Source of the DNA: Stramonita haemastoma
Taxonomy: Eukaryota; Mollusca; Gastropoda; Neogastropoda; Muricidae
Direction of reading: 5' to 3'
NCBI GenBank assembly: GCA_030674155.1
Contig: CM060325.1
Coordinates: forward strand, 13,075,995 to 13,139,994
Length of the DNA: 64,000 bases
In this document: piece by piece, positions 32,501 to 38,684 of the stretch
Layout: every line of letters begins with the position of its first letter
Position numbering within the stretch: the stretch's first letter is position 1
Translations under genes and position numbers: made by a program
The notes under the pieces: model-generated
Seen by the model: only the letters and a program-made list of their open reading frames with translations
Databases searched by the model: none
Told to the model about the DNA's origin: nothing

Positions 32501-32872
32501 CCCCCCCCCCAAGGATGCAAAAGAATTGATAATCTACTTACCCACAATTTTCCCGTGTCTTTTAAATATCTTTTGAAGATCTGAGCTGTTGGCTTTATCC
32601 GAGGCAAAATTGGCAACAAAAATGCGCGCATTGACATACTTAGGGTCTTTGCTCATGACCGGTCTAACCGGCGACTTTGACCGGCTACGACTTCTGCGGT
32701 TCTTTCGTCGCGAAGATCGCGATCTTGAACTGGAACTTGAAGAATTGCTCCTGCTCCTGCTTCTGCTTTTGCTCTTCCTCAGCCATGGGCGATCTCTGTC
32801 TTTGCGGCTGCTTTTGCGCGAGTCACGACTCCGGCTTCTGCTCCGGGATCGCCGTCCTGATCGTGAAGACAT
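4794..32872 (-). CDS. NCOA5: Nuclear receptor coactivator 5 (NCOA5-like), ten coding exons
   Basis: Coding exons in gene order: 32872-32542, 31451-31340, 25665-25515, 21595-21385, 19904-19825, 17715-17578, 15956-15757, 14247-13933, about 12227-11602 and 5444-4794. Splice phases agree at every junction except into the Q-rich exon. Domains in order are an RS-rich tail, an RRM (IFVANFAS; GYGFVQFALEEDARRA), a DPY/RDP-rich linker, an anticodon-binding-like domain (VDCEIIIMSAELR through FAITINTQNHFHHSLSVNIL), a helical segment (EHRNMPLKDAVELVGRSFEK; LLKILVDNRPLSTEELD), a Q/P-rich region ending IQNKIMSIMNG, and INFDNPTVQKALDNLIQSGP. This order and these blocks match vertebrate NCOA5, which binds nuclear receptors such as the oestrogen receptors independently of AF-2. 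Nuclear location is inferred from the family. At least five single-base frame breaks lie in these exons. Calling it NCOA5 is secure; whether the copy is intact is not. Confidence 0.88.
5496..5518. repeat. Poly(G) run, 23 nt
   Basis: Uninterrupted homopolymer 52 bp upstream (gene direction) of the last NCOA5 exon. Similar runs occur at 19532-19553 (22 C), 32489-32510 (22 C), 36327-36349 (23 C), 29374-29392 (19 G) and 51419-51434 (16 G). Confidence 0.95.
5519..7539. other. NCOA5 intron 9 (right-hand part): CA-rich and AT-rich, no gene
   Basis: Interrupted CA tracts at 5776-5789, 5905-6014 and 7210-7320, a duplicated 'gtaggagggttgaaaaagaaaatggaacacatc' at 6549-6614, and otherwise unremarkable AT-rich sequence. 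ORFs here are products of the CA repeats. Confidence 0.7.
7550..7781 (+). mobile_element. SINE B (tRNA-derived), old copy with TSD
   Basis: Head, B-box (GGTTCGATC) and body (TTTACGGCTATTTCTCACCC, GCGATAGACTGGCGTCTTCC, tail GACAGACTTAACTTAACTA) match the other SINE B copies but with many small deletions. It is flanked by the 10-bp duplication AGATGTAACA (7540-7549 and 7782-7791). Confidence 0.85.
8145..8694. mobile_element. 550-bp element with 19-bp perfect terminal inverted repeats
   Basis: The left end CGGCCATAGTAAACCCGGC (8145-8163) is the exact reverse complement of 8676-8694. A related internal motif CTACTATGGCCACGC lies at 8578-8592, and the 'GGCCGTC' word recurs several times. No coding potential and no clear TSD. 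I read it as a non-autonomous DNA transposon of unassigned superfamily, inside an NCOA5 intron. Confidence 0.75.
8695..9321. other. Unassigned intronic sequence
   Basis: Moderate-GC sequence with an open frame at 8816-9178 that shows no recognisable domain. No repeat family identified. Confidence 0.5.
9322..9807. mobile_element. TTAA-flanked MITE, copy 2 (complete)
   Basis: Begins TTAACTCTTAGAGGACAGC and ends (reverse complement) TTAACTCACTCAGGACGGCC, giving imperfect terminal inverted repeats with TTAA at both ends (9322-9325, 9804-9807). Near the left end it contains a direct repeat of GTCCGCTATAGC(G/A)GAT, whose core CCGCTATAGCGG is a palindrome. No ORF; piggyBac-like by target site. Confidence 0.8.
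9808..10451. other. Unassigned intronic sequence
   Basis: An 86-codon minus ORF (10396-10136) has no recognisable domain. Nothing else seen. Confidence 0.5.
10463..11067 (+). mobile_element. SINE C with a nested SINE B
   Basis: The tRNA-like head GAAATAGCTCAGTGGTCAGAG starts the element and the tail is TTTACCTTTACTTTTTT. The flanking 11-bp duplication is ATTGTACGACT (10452-10462 and 11068-11078). The body is interrupted at 10611-10900 by SINE B. Confidence 0.88.
10611..10900 (-). mobile_element. SINE B inserted in SINE C
   Basis: Full-length SINE B in minus orientation, from the head AGCCGCCGCTGTAGTCTAGTG to the tail ACTTTAACTTTAA. It is flanked by the 13-bp duplication GCTGTAAATGGGT (10598-10610 and 10901-10913), which is SINE C sequence. 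The head keeps an A box (TAGTCTAGTGG) and B box (GGTTTCGATCCC-like). Confidence 0.92.
11306..11582. repeat. Compound (GA)n(GT)n ... (AC)n microsatellite
   Basis: GA runs to about 11390, GT to 11449, then AC at 11489-11524, ending about 20 bp from the NCOA5 donor at 11602. Runs of purine-pyrimidine alternation this close to a splice site may affect RNA structure (inference). Confidence 0.95.
11602..12227 (-). CDS. NCOA5: NCOA5 Q/P-rich exon
   Basis: The open frame is dominated by Q, P, Y, S and H (repeats of YQQQQ, PPQYQQ) and ends DTQDIQNKIMSIMNGGSSTG before the donor CAACAG|GTAGGC. IQNKIMSIMNG corresponds to the conserved short helix after the Q-rich region of NCOA5. The likely acceptor is CCTGTGTGCAG at 12228. 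It would join in the wrong phase with the previous exon's donor (phase 1), so a small unseen exon or an indel is implied. Confidence 0.8.
12240..12560. repeat. Three ~110-bp tandem units just upstream of an NCOA5 acceptor
   Basis: Units share GACTGCACATCACTTCTACA, GGGGCAATAACAGCCTAG and GGTTATTCTGTTGTTACTGA. The array begins about 15 bp on the intron side of the Q-rich exon's acceptor. Confidence 0.85.
12700..13335 (+). mobile_element. SINE E interrupted by SINE B
   Basis: The flanking halves 12700-12858 and 13172-13335 share order and words with 42005-42290 (GACTATAAACCAAGG; AAGAGTAGGCCAGCTACAGCC; CAGCCTGCAC), defining a further SINE-like family. Confidence 0.6.
12859..13158 (+). mobile_element. 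SINE B inserted in SINE E
   Basis: Near full-length. The head is GCCGCCGCTGTAGTCTAGTG, the anticodon-loop region is GGACTCGTAATCT (CGT, suggesting a tRNA-Thr origin), the B box is GGTTCGATCCC and the tail GACTTTAACTTTAACTTAA. The 13-bp duplication CCATGCTCAAATG lies at 12846-12858 and 13159-13171. Confidence 0.92.
13933..14247 (-). CDS. NCOA5: NCOA5 exon, helical domain
   Basis: The acceptor GTGTATTGGCAG precedes 14247; the donor is ACAG|GTGAGT at 13933. It encodes EHRNMPLKDAVELVGRSFEK, a charged linker with a GGEGGRGG stretch, then DVEFLLKILVDNRPLSTEEL and DRLIDYLQEKKNKAL. These blocks match the segment after the anticodon-binding-like domain in NCOA5. The exon is open with no frame break. 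Its acceptor and first 16 nt are copied in the adjacent array. Confidence 0.9.
14231..14800 (-). repeat. Tandem array copying a splice acceptor about eight times
   Basis: Units of about 66-77 bp. Each carries, in gene direction, TTTTTCAAACCTGTGTATTG-GCAG followed by AACACAGAAACATGCC, the genuine acceptor and first 16 exon bases. The true exon copy is at 14231-14247; seven further copies begin near 14299, 14365, 14437, 14503, 14576, 14652 and 14721. Copies differ by a few substitutions and small indels. Confidence 0.93.
14930..15158 (+). mobile_element. SINE A-related copy, interrupted by SINE B
   Basis: Contains CTGGGTTCAATTCTTGG (B-box region), CCTTCGGATGAGACTATAAA and AGAGTAGGCCATTGTGTGC, as in SINE A, with a divergent 5' part. 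SINE B follows directly. Confidence 0.7.
15173..15464 (+). mobile_element. SINE B with 14-bp TSD
   Basis: Full-length copy from AGCCGCTGTAGTCTAGTGG to the tail GACTTTAACTTTAACT. The duplication AAACAACATGCACA lies at 15159-15172 and 15465-15478. Confidence 0.92.
15757..15956 (-). CDS. NCOA5: NCOA5 exon, anticodon-binding-like domain
   Basis: Encodes RRYADSVESSLKSMNLLTKV, TVLREDQTIQQQVEDAARRS and CLFAITINTQNHFHHSLSVN before ILHGTPQ and the donor CAGG|GTGAGG. The alternating strand/helix pattern and FAITI...H..SVNI block match the NCOA5 domain related to aminoacyl-tRNA synthetase anticodon-binding folds. Open throughout; phases agree on both sides. The acceptor GTGTTGGTGGCAG is tandemly copied upstream. 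Confidence 0.92.
15957..16289 (-). repeat. Tandem array copying the acceptor of exon 15757-15956 plus partial exon copy
   Basis: Three exact-length 57-bp units (15981-16037, 16038-16094, 16095-16151), a 30-bp partial unit (16152-16181) and a longer unit (16182-16289). The longer unit carries about 65 bp of exon sequence (ACGCAGACAGGGTGGAGAGC through GACCAAGCTGACAGTACTGC). Each 57-bp unit has, in gene direction, ACTTTAAGTTAA (the SINE B tail), GGTGTTGGTGGCAG, then GCGTTACGCAGACAG. Five acceptor copies exist in all, counting the genuine one. Confidence 0.93.
16290..16568 (-). mobile_element. SINE B abutting an exon's acceptor region
   Basis: Nearly full-length SINE B in the same orientation as NCOA5. 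Its 3' tail (GACTTTAAGTTAA) runs straight into GGTGTTGGTGGCAG, so the acceptor lies only about 14 nt beyond the SINE. No clear TSD is visible, probably erased by the tandem duplication that followed. Confidence 0.85.
17085..17225. repeat. Alternating purine-pyrimidine tract (GTGCGC/ATGCATGC/GTACATAC)
   Basis: About 140 bp of nearly unbroken purine-pyrimidine alternation with GCGCGC, ATGCATGC and GTACATAC palindromes, a potential Z-DNA or cruciform former. Confidence 0.8.
17291..17606 (-). repeat. Tandem array copying a splice donor four times
   Basis: Four units of 79-80 bp (17291, 17371, 17450, 17529). In gene direction each carries GAGATCATCATCATGTC and CTGAGCTGAG|GTAAGGGCC, the exon's last ~30 bases and donor. 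The unit nearest the exon is genuine. The unit farthest away has a weakened donor (GTAAAGG) through a one-base insertion. Confidence 0.93.
17578..17715 (-). CDS. NCOA5: NCOA5 exon, RDPY repeats into anticodon-binding-like domain
   Basis: Acceptor TTATTTTTCAG precedes 17715; donor GAG|GTAAGG follows 17578. Encodes RDPYRMDPYRDPLRDPYGPG, LLDPVPAPKKSMAVDCEIII and MSAELR. VDCEIIIMSAEL opens the anticodon-binding-like domain. Open, phase consistent on both sides. Confidence 0.92.
17800..17928 (-). mobile_element. SINE A, 5' (tRNA head) fragment
   Basis: The minus-strand head GGGGATGGGATAGCCTAGTGG and B box GGTTTGATTTCC are followed by the GTTAACATTAGTGCTGACTCC body. Confidence 0.8.
17922..18346. 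repeat. 83-bp minisatellite, five near-identical units
   Basis: Units start at 17922, 18005, 18088 and 18171, with the last at 18254. Only one or two substitutions separate them, implying recent amplification or concerted evolution. The first unit begins in the SINE A head (TCCCCGTGTATAGGG). Confidence 0.95.
18768..18935. repeat. (GT)n microsatellite, interrupted
   Basis: About 165 bp of GT with short TG/CG interruptions. Confidence 0.95.
19022..19323 (-). mobile_element. SINE C with 14-bp TSD
   Basis: Minus-strand head GGGGACAGGATAGCTCCGTGG, body words CACCCAGCTGTAAATGGGTA and CCTAGAGAAGCTGAAGTCTC, and tail TTTACCTTTTTACTTTTAC. The duplication ATACATATCATAGG lies at 19008-19021 and 19324-19337. 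Confidence 0.92.
19560..19645. repeat. (TAA)n-TATATAGCGC repeat
   Basis: A TAA run followed by CTTATATAGCGCAAATTCC. Related (TAA)n/tatag-cgc words occur at 32225-32300 and 38565-38640, suggesting the 3' end of a dispersed element. Confidence 0.55.
19825..19904 (-). CDS. NCOA5: NCOA5 exon, DPYRR-rich linker
   Basis: The acceptor CCCGTGTTGCAG precedes 19904; the donor ACAG|GTCAGC follows 19825. Encodes DPIFDDPYRRPPPPDLY, then TAG in the same frame. A neighbouring frame continues DRYRDDPYR and joins correctly to the next exon. One base appears to be missing near 19852, so the annotated stop is probably not real. Confidence 0.8.
19905..21239. other. NCOA5 intron, no gene seen
   Basis: AT-rich sequence. 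The ORFs at 20412-20807 lack domains and codon-like composition. Confidence 0.6.
21240..21360. repeat. (ACC)n(ATC)n microsatellite next to a donor
   Basis: About 20 ACC and 18 ATC units, ending about 25 bp downstream of the NCOA5 donor at 21385. Confidence 0.95.
21385..21595 (-). CDS. NCOA5: NCOA5 exon, DPY/GR-rich linker
   Basis: The acceptor TTGGGTGTTGCAG precedes 21595; the donor CCTAG|GTCAGT follows 21385. Encodes YGRDNRDPYGPPPMGDPYMR, GREMSPLPRDYRGLPPPPFG and RDPRGYGDPPP, then TGA. A shifted frame continues DFLPLRGFRDPRDLPPPP to the donor in the right phase. The break lies in a six-base C homopolymer near 21440; five C would restore the reading. Confidence 0.85.
21596..22815. other. NCOA5 intron, no gene seen
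   Basis: AT-rich with poly(A) runs. No gene or repeat family recognised. Confidence 0.6.
23115..23205. repeat. GC-rich block of short hairpins
   Basis: Consecutive palindromes GGGGCCGCTTAGGCCCC, GGGGCAAAGCCCC and GGGGGCGAAGCCCCC in an AT-rich setting, inside the hAT-like element. Confidence 0.85.
23470..23541. repeat. (GA)n microsatellite
   Basis: Long GA run; another GT/GA compound tract lies at 23280-23362. Confidence 0.95.
23975..24200 (-). mobile_element. LINE 3' end (CR1/Rex-like tail)
   Basis: The minus strand ends ATAAAGATCATTTTGACTTG-ACTTGAG, the same TGACTTGA-type 3' repeat as the LINE ending at 29893 and the fragment at 39846. Confidence 0.55.
25159..25510 (+). mobile_element. 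SINE A, full-length reference copy
   Basis: Starts GGGGGACGGGATAGCCTAGTG (A box TAGCCTAGTGG), B box GGTTTGATTCC. Body landmarks are GTTAACGTCAGTGCTGACTCC, TTCAGATGAGACTGTAAACC and AGAGTAGGCCATTGTGTGCC. The 3' part is GGACTGGATGTAAAAAAAGC, then GTGCTTATTCCATTATCCTC and an (ATAAAA)n tail. The tail ends within a few bases of the NCOA5 donor at 25515, so intron positions +5 onward are SINE-derived. Confidence 0.92.
25515..25665 (-). CDS. NCOA5: NCOA5 exon, end of RRM and G-rich linker
   Basis: The acceptor TTATTGTGGGCAG precedes 25665; the donor ACAG|GTATTT follows 25515. Encodes KCNMAGEGRKDNDDGQKGGG, GGDKGRDRGGGSAPDIGMGR and GGQAFPPRDD. The first residues complete the last RRM strand (SLKCNMAGE). 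Open, phases agree. Confidence 0.88.
26112..28846 (+). pseudogene. LINE endonuclease-reverse transcriptase ORF, broken
   Basis: Segments 26112-26684 and 26830-27012 carry the endonuclease with GDFN; 27002-27556 carries SDH. RT is split over 27477-28016, 28075-28359, about 28380-28500 (FADD box) and 28505-28846. The frame changes repeatedly and the palm-domain QG box lies in a gap between frames (about 28310-28330). The basic region KKRRRGKKGGVRQRLKNL precedes the endonuclease. Confidence 0.8.
29125..29199. repeat. (GT)n microsatellite inside the LINE 3' region
   Basis: A pure GT run of about 75 bp. A G-rich/GT compound tract follows at 29362-29570. Confidence 0.95.
30070..30260 (+). mobile_element. 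SINE A-related fragment
   Basis: Contains ACGAGACTCGAAACCGAGCC, GAACATCTTGCGCACACG and GAGCAGGCCATCGTGTGCC. The following 30260-30530 has a different body (TAGACACCATCCCTGAGG ... GAGACTGATGGGTGCC) and may be a separate dispersed repeat. Confidence 0.7.
30531..31339. other. NCOA5 intron, no gene seen
   Basis: AT-rich intronic sequence with no recognised repeat. Confidence 0.6.
31340..31451 (-). CDS. NCOA5: NCOA5 exon, central RRM
   Basis: The acceptor TTATTTCTGCAG precedes 31451; the donor CCTGA|GTGAGT follows 31340. Encodes DILVHHNGYGFVQFALEEDA with the RNP1-type GYGFVQF, then RRA and a shifted frame IEAETGTIFHGKSL. One extra base (T, near 31383) separates them; without it the exon is 111 nt and joins in phase on both sides. 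The fold matches the hnRNP C/RALY-like RRM of NCOA5. Confidence 0.85.
32489..32510. repeat. Poly(C) run, 22 nt
   Basis: Homopolymer 31 bp downstream of the NCOA5 donor at 32542. Confidence 0.95.
32542..32872 (-). CDS. NCOA5: NCOA5 first coding exon, RS domain and RRM start
   Basis: The start ATG is at 32872-32870; an acceptor-like CTCCTGACAG ends at 32882, implying an upstream non-coding exon. Encodes MSSRSGRRSRSRSRSRDSRK, a long S/R tract including KSRSRSRSNSSSSSSRSRSS, then KDPKYVNARIFVANFASDKA and SSDLQKIFKRHGKIV. RS dipeptides are typical of splicing and transcription cofactors. Donor GTGG|GTAAGT. No frame break. Confidence 0.9.
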
Positions 32873-33104
32873 TGTGGACACCTGTCAGGAGTATAAGACA
32901 CTTATTATGAGAGAACGGTGCAGCTCACTCAACATTAGTCTCCTTGACACAAAAAGTCAATTCTACTGACATGACAACAGACAAAATGCTTTTTAAAATG
33001 AACTGGATTATGATACCAATTTGACAGAGTCAGTGTTGTTTCTTTTTTTCCAAACCTCCTTTTAATAAACATATTTACCAAGTCCCACAAGAGCATCTAT
33101 GTTT

Positions 33105-33244
33105 GGTGGATCGGTGGTCTAGGTGGTAACGCGCATTGCCTAGAAAGCAAAAAGTCCAGGTCGGAGTGTGCGGTGGTTTGTACCCCGTTTGGGCCCAAAA
33201 CTTTATCCCCATCCATTAGACCCTGAATGGTGGTCTGGGCGCTA

Positions 33245-33275
<31 letters not shown>

Positions 33276-33530
33276 CGCGTGTTACACATCACTATTTAGC
33301 ACATTAGAAGAACCCACGGCAACAAGGGGGTTGACCCTGGCAAAATTCTGTAGAAAAAAGCCATTCTGATAGGGAAACAAATACAGTTGCATGCAGGAAA
33401 AAGAAAAAAAAATGGGTGGGCGTTGCACTTGTGGCGACATGCTCTCCCCGGGGAGAGCAGCCCGAATTTTACGCAGAGAAATCTGCTGAGACATAAAAAG
33501 GTACAAAATACAAAAAATTATAGTTTTCAT
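33105..33530 (+). mobile_element. SINE D (tRNA-derived), single copy plus a related 3' end
   Basis: The head GGATCGGTGGTCTAGGTGG and GCATTGCCTAGAAAGCAAAAA resemble a tRNA 5' half. The body has GATGAGACAATAAACCGAGG (shared with SINE A) and ends CTCCCCGGGGAGAGCAG. The last block recurs near 13785-13805. Confidence 0.6.
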
Positions 33531-36030
33531 AGCATGGCTTGGCTCTGCAGCCAAGCTGAGATGCACTTGTGGGACATGGAAGCCCTGTGAAATTTATAAC
33601 AATTACCTTTCATCTGTACTTTCTTACAAAACAAACAGTTCAAGAAGAAGGCTTACTCTTATTAAATCTGAAAACAAGCCCTCTTTTTTTTTTCTTGAAT
33701 GACTGACTCTTATACCATACTAATAATCACTCCTCTTCCTCAAACTACTAGGCATAAAATGATGAACATGATTAAACATCCGTTCAAACACAAGCGCACA
33801 ATCAAATCTAATAATTTCATATTAAAAGTTTTTTTTTTAAACAAAAAAGTGAGTGTGGTCCTTTTCAAATTCATTTACTTGATCAGTCAAGCAAATGCAG
33901 ACTCAAGAAATCTGGCGATGAGATCCTGTTATCATTCTTGATATGCTTGTATTACTCTGCTGAATTTTTTTTTTTTTAATGTTCCTTTCACATGCCCTCC
34001 ACCCCTCCTCTCCTTTTCCCCATTCTTTCATCTCTGGCTCTGCATTTTGATTAATATTGTGCATCACTGCCATCAGATGAAGATATAACAAACCATTAAG
34101 TAAACATACTTCCAAAACAAACCAAAAAAAAGTAACCAAAATCTGCAATCCTCACTTCACTTCAGCAATTCAGGTTTGTTAGCTTATTTGCTTGCTTGCT
34201 TGCTTGTATGGGTTATTCTATGTTTACAATCTTCCCCTCATATCCACATGACACTTCTGTTCATTTTCTTATGTGGTTGTTATAGGAGACAAATAATGAG
34301 AGTGATTTAAAAACTTGTGTATCATTCACCCACATTATCTAGAGTGACCGATTGTTTGTTTCAAATTTCATGTTCAGCTACAGAATCAGAGAATGGTATA
34401 GCACTAATGCTCTCCCACCATCCCATTTGTAAAGTTTCTGGAAAGGTATATATATAAGCACAGTTAACCATTTTTAGACTGCTCTGTAATGTATGCACCA
34501 ACAGTAAGACATTTACAGCCAGAGAATAACTGGCCAAAGCACTGAGTCTCAATGTAGCATGAATCACGGACACAATTCTTCTTAGAAGCAAATTCGTTTT
34601 TTAATTTCTAAACCACCGTCAACTGAAAAAAAACATTTTGAACTTATGCTTTCTCTTGGCACTTCAATTAGATGTTCTTATCAACGTGATCAATTTGATG
34701 GCATAAAAATACTTCCTTGGTGACAAAAGTCAGTTAAAGAATGTTGCCAAATTTATATTTTCACATACTCATCATTAGATATAATACAAATAATGACAAA
34801 AAAAAGTTTTCATAAGTAAGCTATTTTTCATTTTCAAAAATATGTCATTTTCACATGTATTTAACCCTAACAGATCTAAACAAAATGGAAAATTTTAAAA
34901 ACTTTTATACATGTTCATTTATTTTACTCTTTTATTTCAAGGATAATGTTTTTTTAGAATCCAGGCCCTAGTGCATGTGGTTTTGTCAATTTTGTTATCT
35001 GTTCCCACAGGCACAAATGGCCTACTCTTCTGAAAGGCAGAACAGATTTTAATATGTGCGTAAGGTTGATATATATAGGAAATGTGTTGGTCTGGCAGTC
35101 TGCACTGCCCAAGTCAGTAGGCACAAAATCATTTCAAGCTATCGACAAAATATCAAAAGTAATTACTAAGTATAACAAACACAGATATCACTCCAGTCTT
35201 TGAAGAAAAAAAATTATATATAAAATTGTAAGAAAATCAAAATGTACATAAAATAATTCTTAAATTTTGACCCTTCTAATTCAGCTTGTTCATGTAACTC
35301 TTGTGCATTTATTTTCTGATTCAGTCAACCAGTTTTATGGCTCATGAATTAAATGTCAAAAGCTTTGTTGCAGTTTTATTAAATCATATTCATAATGTTC
35401 AGTCTATTCTCTTTATTATTTATATATACACACTTTTGATTCAAGCTTAGATATGGCATTAGGCACTCAAAGCTAATATTTTTAACATACAAATTACAAT
35501 GATATATAGTCACAAGACAGAAATTTCCAAAGAGCAAACCTAAGAAGAACTACCAAAACTTGGCAAAAGCCTTCTTTTATCATAAATGGGAGTTTTCCTC
35601 TTGAGGCTGTGACTGTAAGTCACTAAGTCAGTAAGTGTAAGCGAGTCTAGGCTCAGCATTTTAGAACATATCTTTAGCAATATCTTTGTCTTATGACTAC
35701 CCCACTTTATTCCTGCTATCAACCTTTCCAAAATATGAAATAACAGAATTAAACATCTTATTTAAGTTAGTGTTTGATGTGAATGAAAAAAAATACACAA
35801 GATGCAATTTATTCTTATTCTTGAGCTTGCCTTTACTGCACATAATTAATGGCCATGCAATAAATTCAAGCAAACAAGAAAATCCATCAAGTTCATTTCC
35901 CAGTGATTTTTTAACTATTCCAAATTTTATCAAATATACTTAAAATAGGATTGAAATTTAATCTAAAATAGGGTCAAGCTGTGTGACCAAAAAACAAAAC
36001 ATAGAGCTCTCTCTGTCTCTCTCCTCTGGA
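33531..36030. other. NCOA5 5' intron, no gene seen
   Basis: AT-rich intron. Only a SINE A fragment (minus, about 34965-35065) stands out. Confidence 0.6.
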
Positions 36031-36245
36031 GGAGATTTTTCTCCTGGAGTTAACATCAGTCCCAACTCCACTCTCCCAAAAGTCCTTCAGATGAGACTTT
36101 AAACCGAGGCCCCGTGTGCAAGGCAAGCACAACATGTGCAGAACATCTTAAATCCTGTTCCACTTTTCGTAAGAGTAGGCCATCGTGTGCTGGTGGGAAC
36201 AGATGACAATCTTTACAAAACTGCATACACACGGGACATAAAAAA
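36030..36245 (+). mobile_element. SINE A, 5'-truncated
   Basis: Contains GTTAACATCAGTCCCAACTCC, TTCAGATGAGACTTTAAACC and GTAAGAGTAGGCCATCGTG. Confidence 0.8.
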
Positions 36246-36715
36246 AAAAATTAAATATTTAAAAAATTCAATCATTCCTCTCTGAGTCTGGTCTCTCTCC
36301 AATGCACATTGGAGCACAGGCAAGCACCCCCCCCCCCCCCCCCCCCCCCTCCACACCAACTTAACAAACACATAACAATCCATCCTCCCTGTGGTAAATA
36401 TACCACCAAATCCACTCTCACAACAGGTTCTGCACACGGCAACCTCAACCACCAGACTAAGGACGCACTATACCAGAAATCCGGATGACAACCCACCCAA
36501 TGGACACACACCGCCCCACCCAGCACACCACACACGACACATCGGCACAGCGCACGCGCACATACAAAATAATTATTACACACCACTGAAAACGATATGT
36601 ACTCGTGTAGGCCTAACAATAATACTACGTAATACTATATATATTTTATGACCTGATCAAGAGATGATGGCGAAAGAAAGTCAACTGATTATATATCTAG
36701 CATCGTTTACCTCAC

Positions 36716-36850
36716 CCAAATCAACTGCCGTGATCAGCTTCTCTCCAAAATGTATTCCAAACGTAGAAAAACAACACGGACAAAGCGAAATTAACCTGCG
36801 CGAGTTCGCGAATACAGGCCGCCATCTTGGAATAGAAAATGACGCGAAGT
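36716..36850 (-). promoter_or_regulatory. Probable NCOA5 promoter / 5' non-coding exon with YY1-type motif
   Basis: The minus strand reads CCAAGATGGCGGCC (36830-36817), a perfect YY1-type element as found just downstream of start sites in many TATA-less promoters. The region is relatively CpG-rich (TTCGCGAACTCGCGC). A good donor (GATTTGG|GTGAGG at 36716, or GTGAG|GTAAAC five bases on) follows. The ATG in the motif opens a 34-codon upstream ORF. Linkage to NCOA5 4 kb downstream is inferred from strand and the missing 5' exon. Confidence 0.55.
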
Positions 36851-37214
36851 CGTCGCTTTGGGGATAAAGAGAATACATTAAAATCATTCTAAGGTTATAC
36901 ACATGTACAATAAAAATGTCCTGCAAGCATGTAAATAACACTGCATCATAAATCACATAACATCATTTTCAAAGCTAAGAAATAACCAGAAGCATACCAG
37001 TAAAGGCACCCACAGTTGATGTCAGTGAGGTTCAGACGGCTAACTTTCGTGGTAAAAAGACGAAAGCGGCAAACCGATGGGGAGAAAAATCAGAGAGGGG
37101 GGGTGTAAAGACTATCGTATCATACAAATTTTTCAAAAACTGAAATATAATAATGTCATAATATTATCCTATCCATTTTCAGCTCATTTGACTTTTTTTA
37201 GCCTCTTGTTTAGT

Positions 37215-37440
37215 TTTAAGTCCTTCGAATAAGACCCGAGGCCACATGTGTGAACGCACGCAAAACATCTTGTGCACACGTTAAATCCTGTTCCGCTTTT
37301 CGTAAGAGTAGGTCGTTGTGTGCCGGTGGGAACAGATGACAAAATTTACAAAAACTGCATACACACGGGGAATGGGTGTAAAAAAGCACACGAGTGCTTA
37401 TTCCATTATCCTTGATATAAAAGAATAAATAAATTAATTT
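37215..37440 (+). mobile_element. SINE A, 3' two-thirds
   Basis: AGTCCTTCGAATAAGACC through GTGCTTATTCCATTATCC and the (TAAA)n tail. It forms an inverted pair with 37550-37892. Confidence 0.85.
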
Positions 37441-37549
37441 TAAAAAATAATAAATAAATAAATCTGTAGCATGTTGGCTACATGGGCATGAAATAGTTTG
37501 GCAAGTGGTTAGAGTCACTGAGGCTCTTTTCAATATATATCAAGGCCTA

Positions 37550-37892
37550 TTTATTTATTTTTATATCGAGGATGATGGAATAAGCATTCATGTGTTTTTT
37601 TTTACATCCAGTATCCCTGTGCATGTAGTTTTGTAAATCTTGTCATCTGTTCCCACCGGCACTCGATGGCCTACTCTTACGAAAAGCGAAACAGGATTTA
37701 ACATGTGCGCAAGATGTTCTGCGTGCGTTTGCACACGGGGCCTCGGTTTGTAGTCTCATCGGTAGGACTTTTGGGGAGAGTGGAGTCAGCACTGATGTGA
37801 ACTCCAGGGGAAAAATCCCCTCGACTGGGAATCGAACCCGGGTCGTCAAATTGCGAGCGCAATGTTCTTACACCAGGCTATCCCGTCCCCGT
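37550..37892 (-). mobile_element. SINE A, near full-length
   Basis: Minus-strand head GGGACGGGATAGCCTGGTGTA (A box altered), B box GGTTCGATTCCC intact, full body and T-rich complement of the tail. Confidence 0.88.
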
Positions 37893-37974
37893 CCCGTACC
37901 AGAGACTGAGGAGAGCGCGGGTTCAAATAACTGTCCCTAGGGATGCCCGAACAAATGGTGACATTTTTGCATAT

Positions 37975-38440
37975 GCCACCGTTTTTGTCCACCATTAAGG
38001 TCATCTCCATCTTACTCTACGGCTGCGAAAGTTGGACAATGACCGCTGAAACCACCAAGCGGATCCAGACGTTCAAGACAAAATGCTTCAGGCGACTGCT
38101 TGGAATTTCCTGGAAGGATAGGAAAACAAACACCTATGTGCGAAGTCAAGTCGCACTGATGGCTGGCCCTCAGGAACCCCTACTAGCCACTGTCAAGAAA
38201 AGGAAGCCATGGTTCGGCCATGTCACACGCCACAACACCCTCCCCAAGACAGTCCTACAAGGAACGCTAGAAGGTGGCAGACGCCGAGGCAGACAAACCA
38301 AAAGCTGGATGGACAACATCAAGGAGTGGACCCACCTGGACAGTCCAACACTCATTCGGAAGGCGGAGGACAGGGCTGGATGGCGACGGCTGGCTGCAGA
38401 ATCGTCTCTCATGTCTCCTCCACGACCATCCCGGTCATGA
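37975..38440 (+). mobile_element. Non-LTR retrotransposon 3' fragment, LINE family 2
   Basis: Encodes VISILLYGCESWTMTAETTK, then FGHVTRHNTLPKTVLQGTLE and GGRRRGRQTKSWMDNIKEWT before a stop. Matches the C-terminal part of the copy at 44538-45795 on the other strand. 5'-truncated, as usual for LINEs. Confidence 0.8.
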
Positions 38441-38684
38441 GAAAGAAGAAGAAGAAAGGTAGCCAGCCACATTTCGACTTCGAGGATTACCAGCTATTTT
38501 ACAACCAAGACCATCATGAAAGCCAAGCAGCACAGCTAATAGATGCAACAACATCCACACGACAATAATGACGATAATAATGTATGGAACTTAGCCTACG
38601 TAGTGCTGAATTTTGTAAAGCGCACAAATCAAGGCTCTTACAAGAAGTCAGACCTTTGTTAACCCACTGATGTAATAGAAGCCC

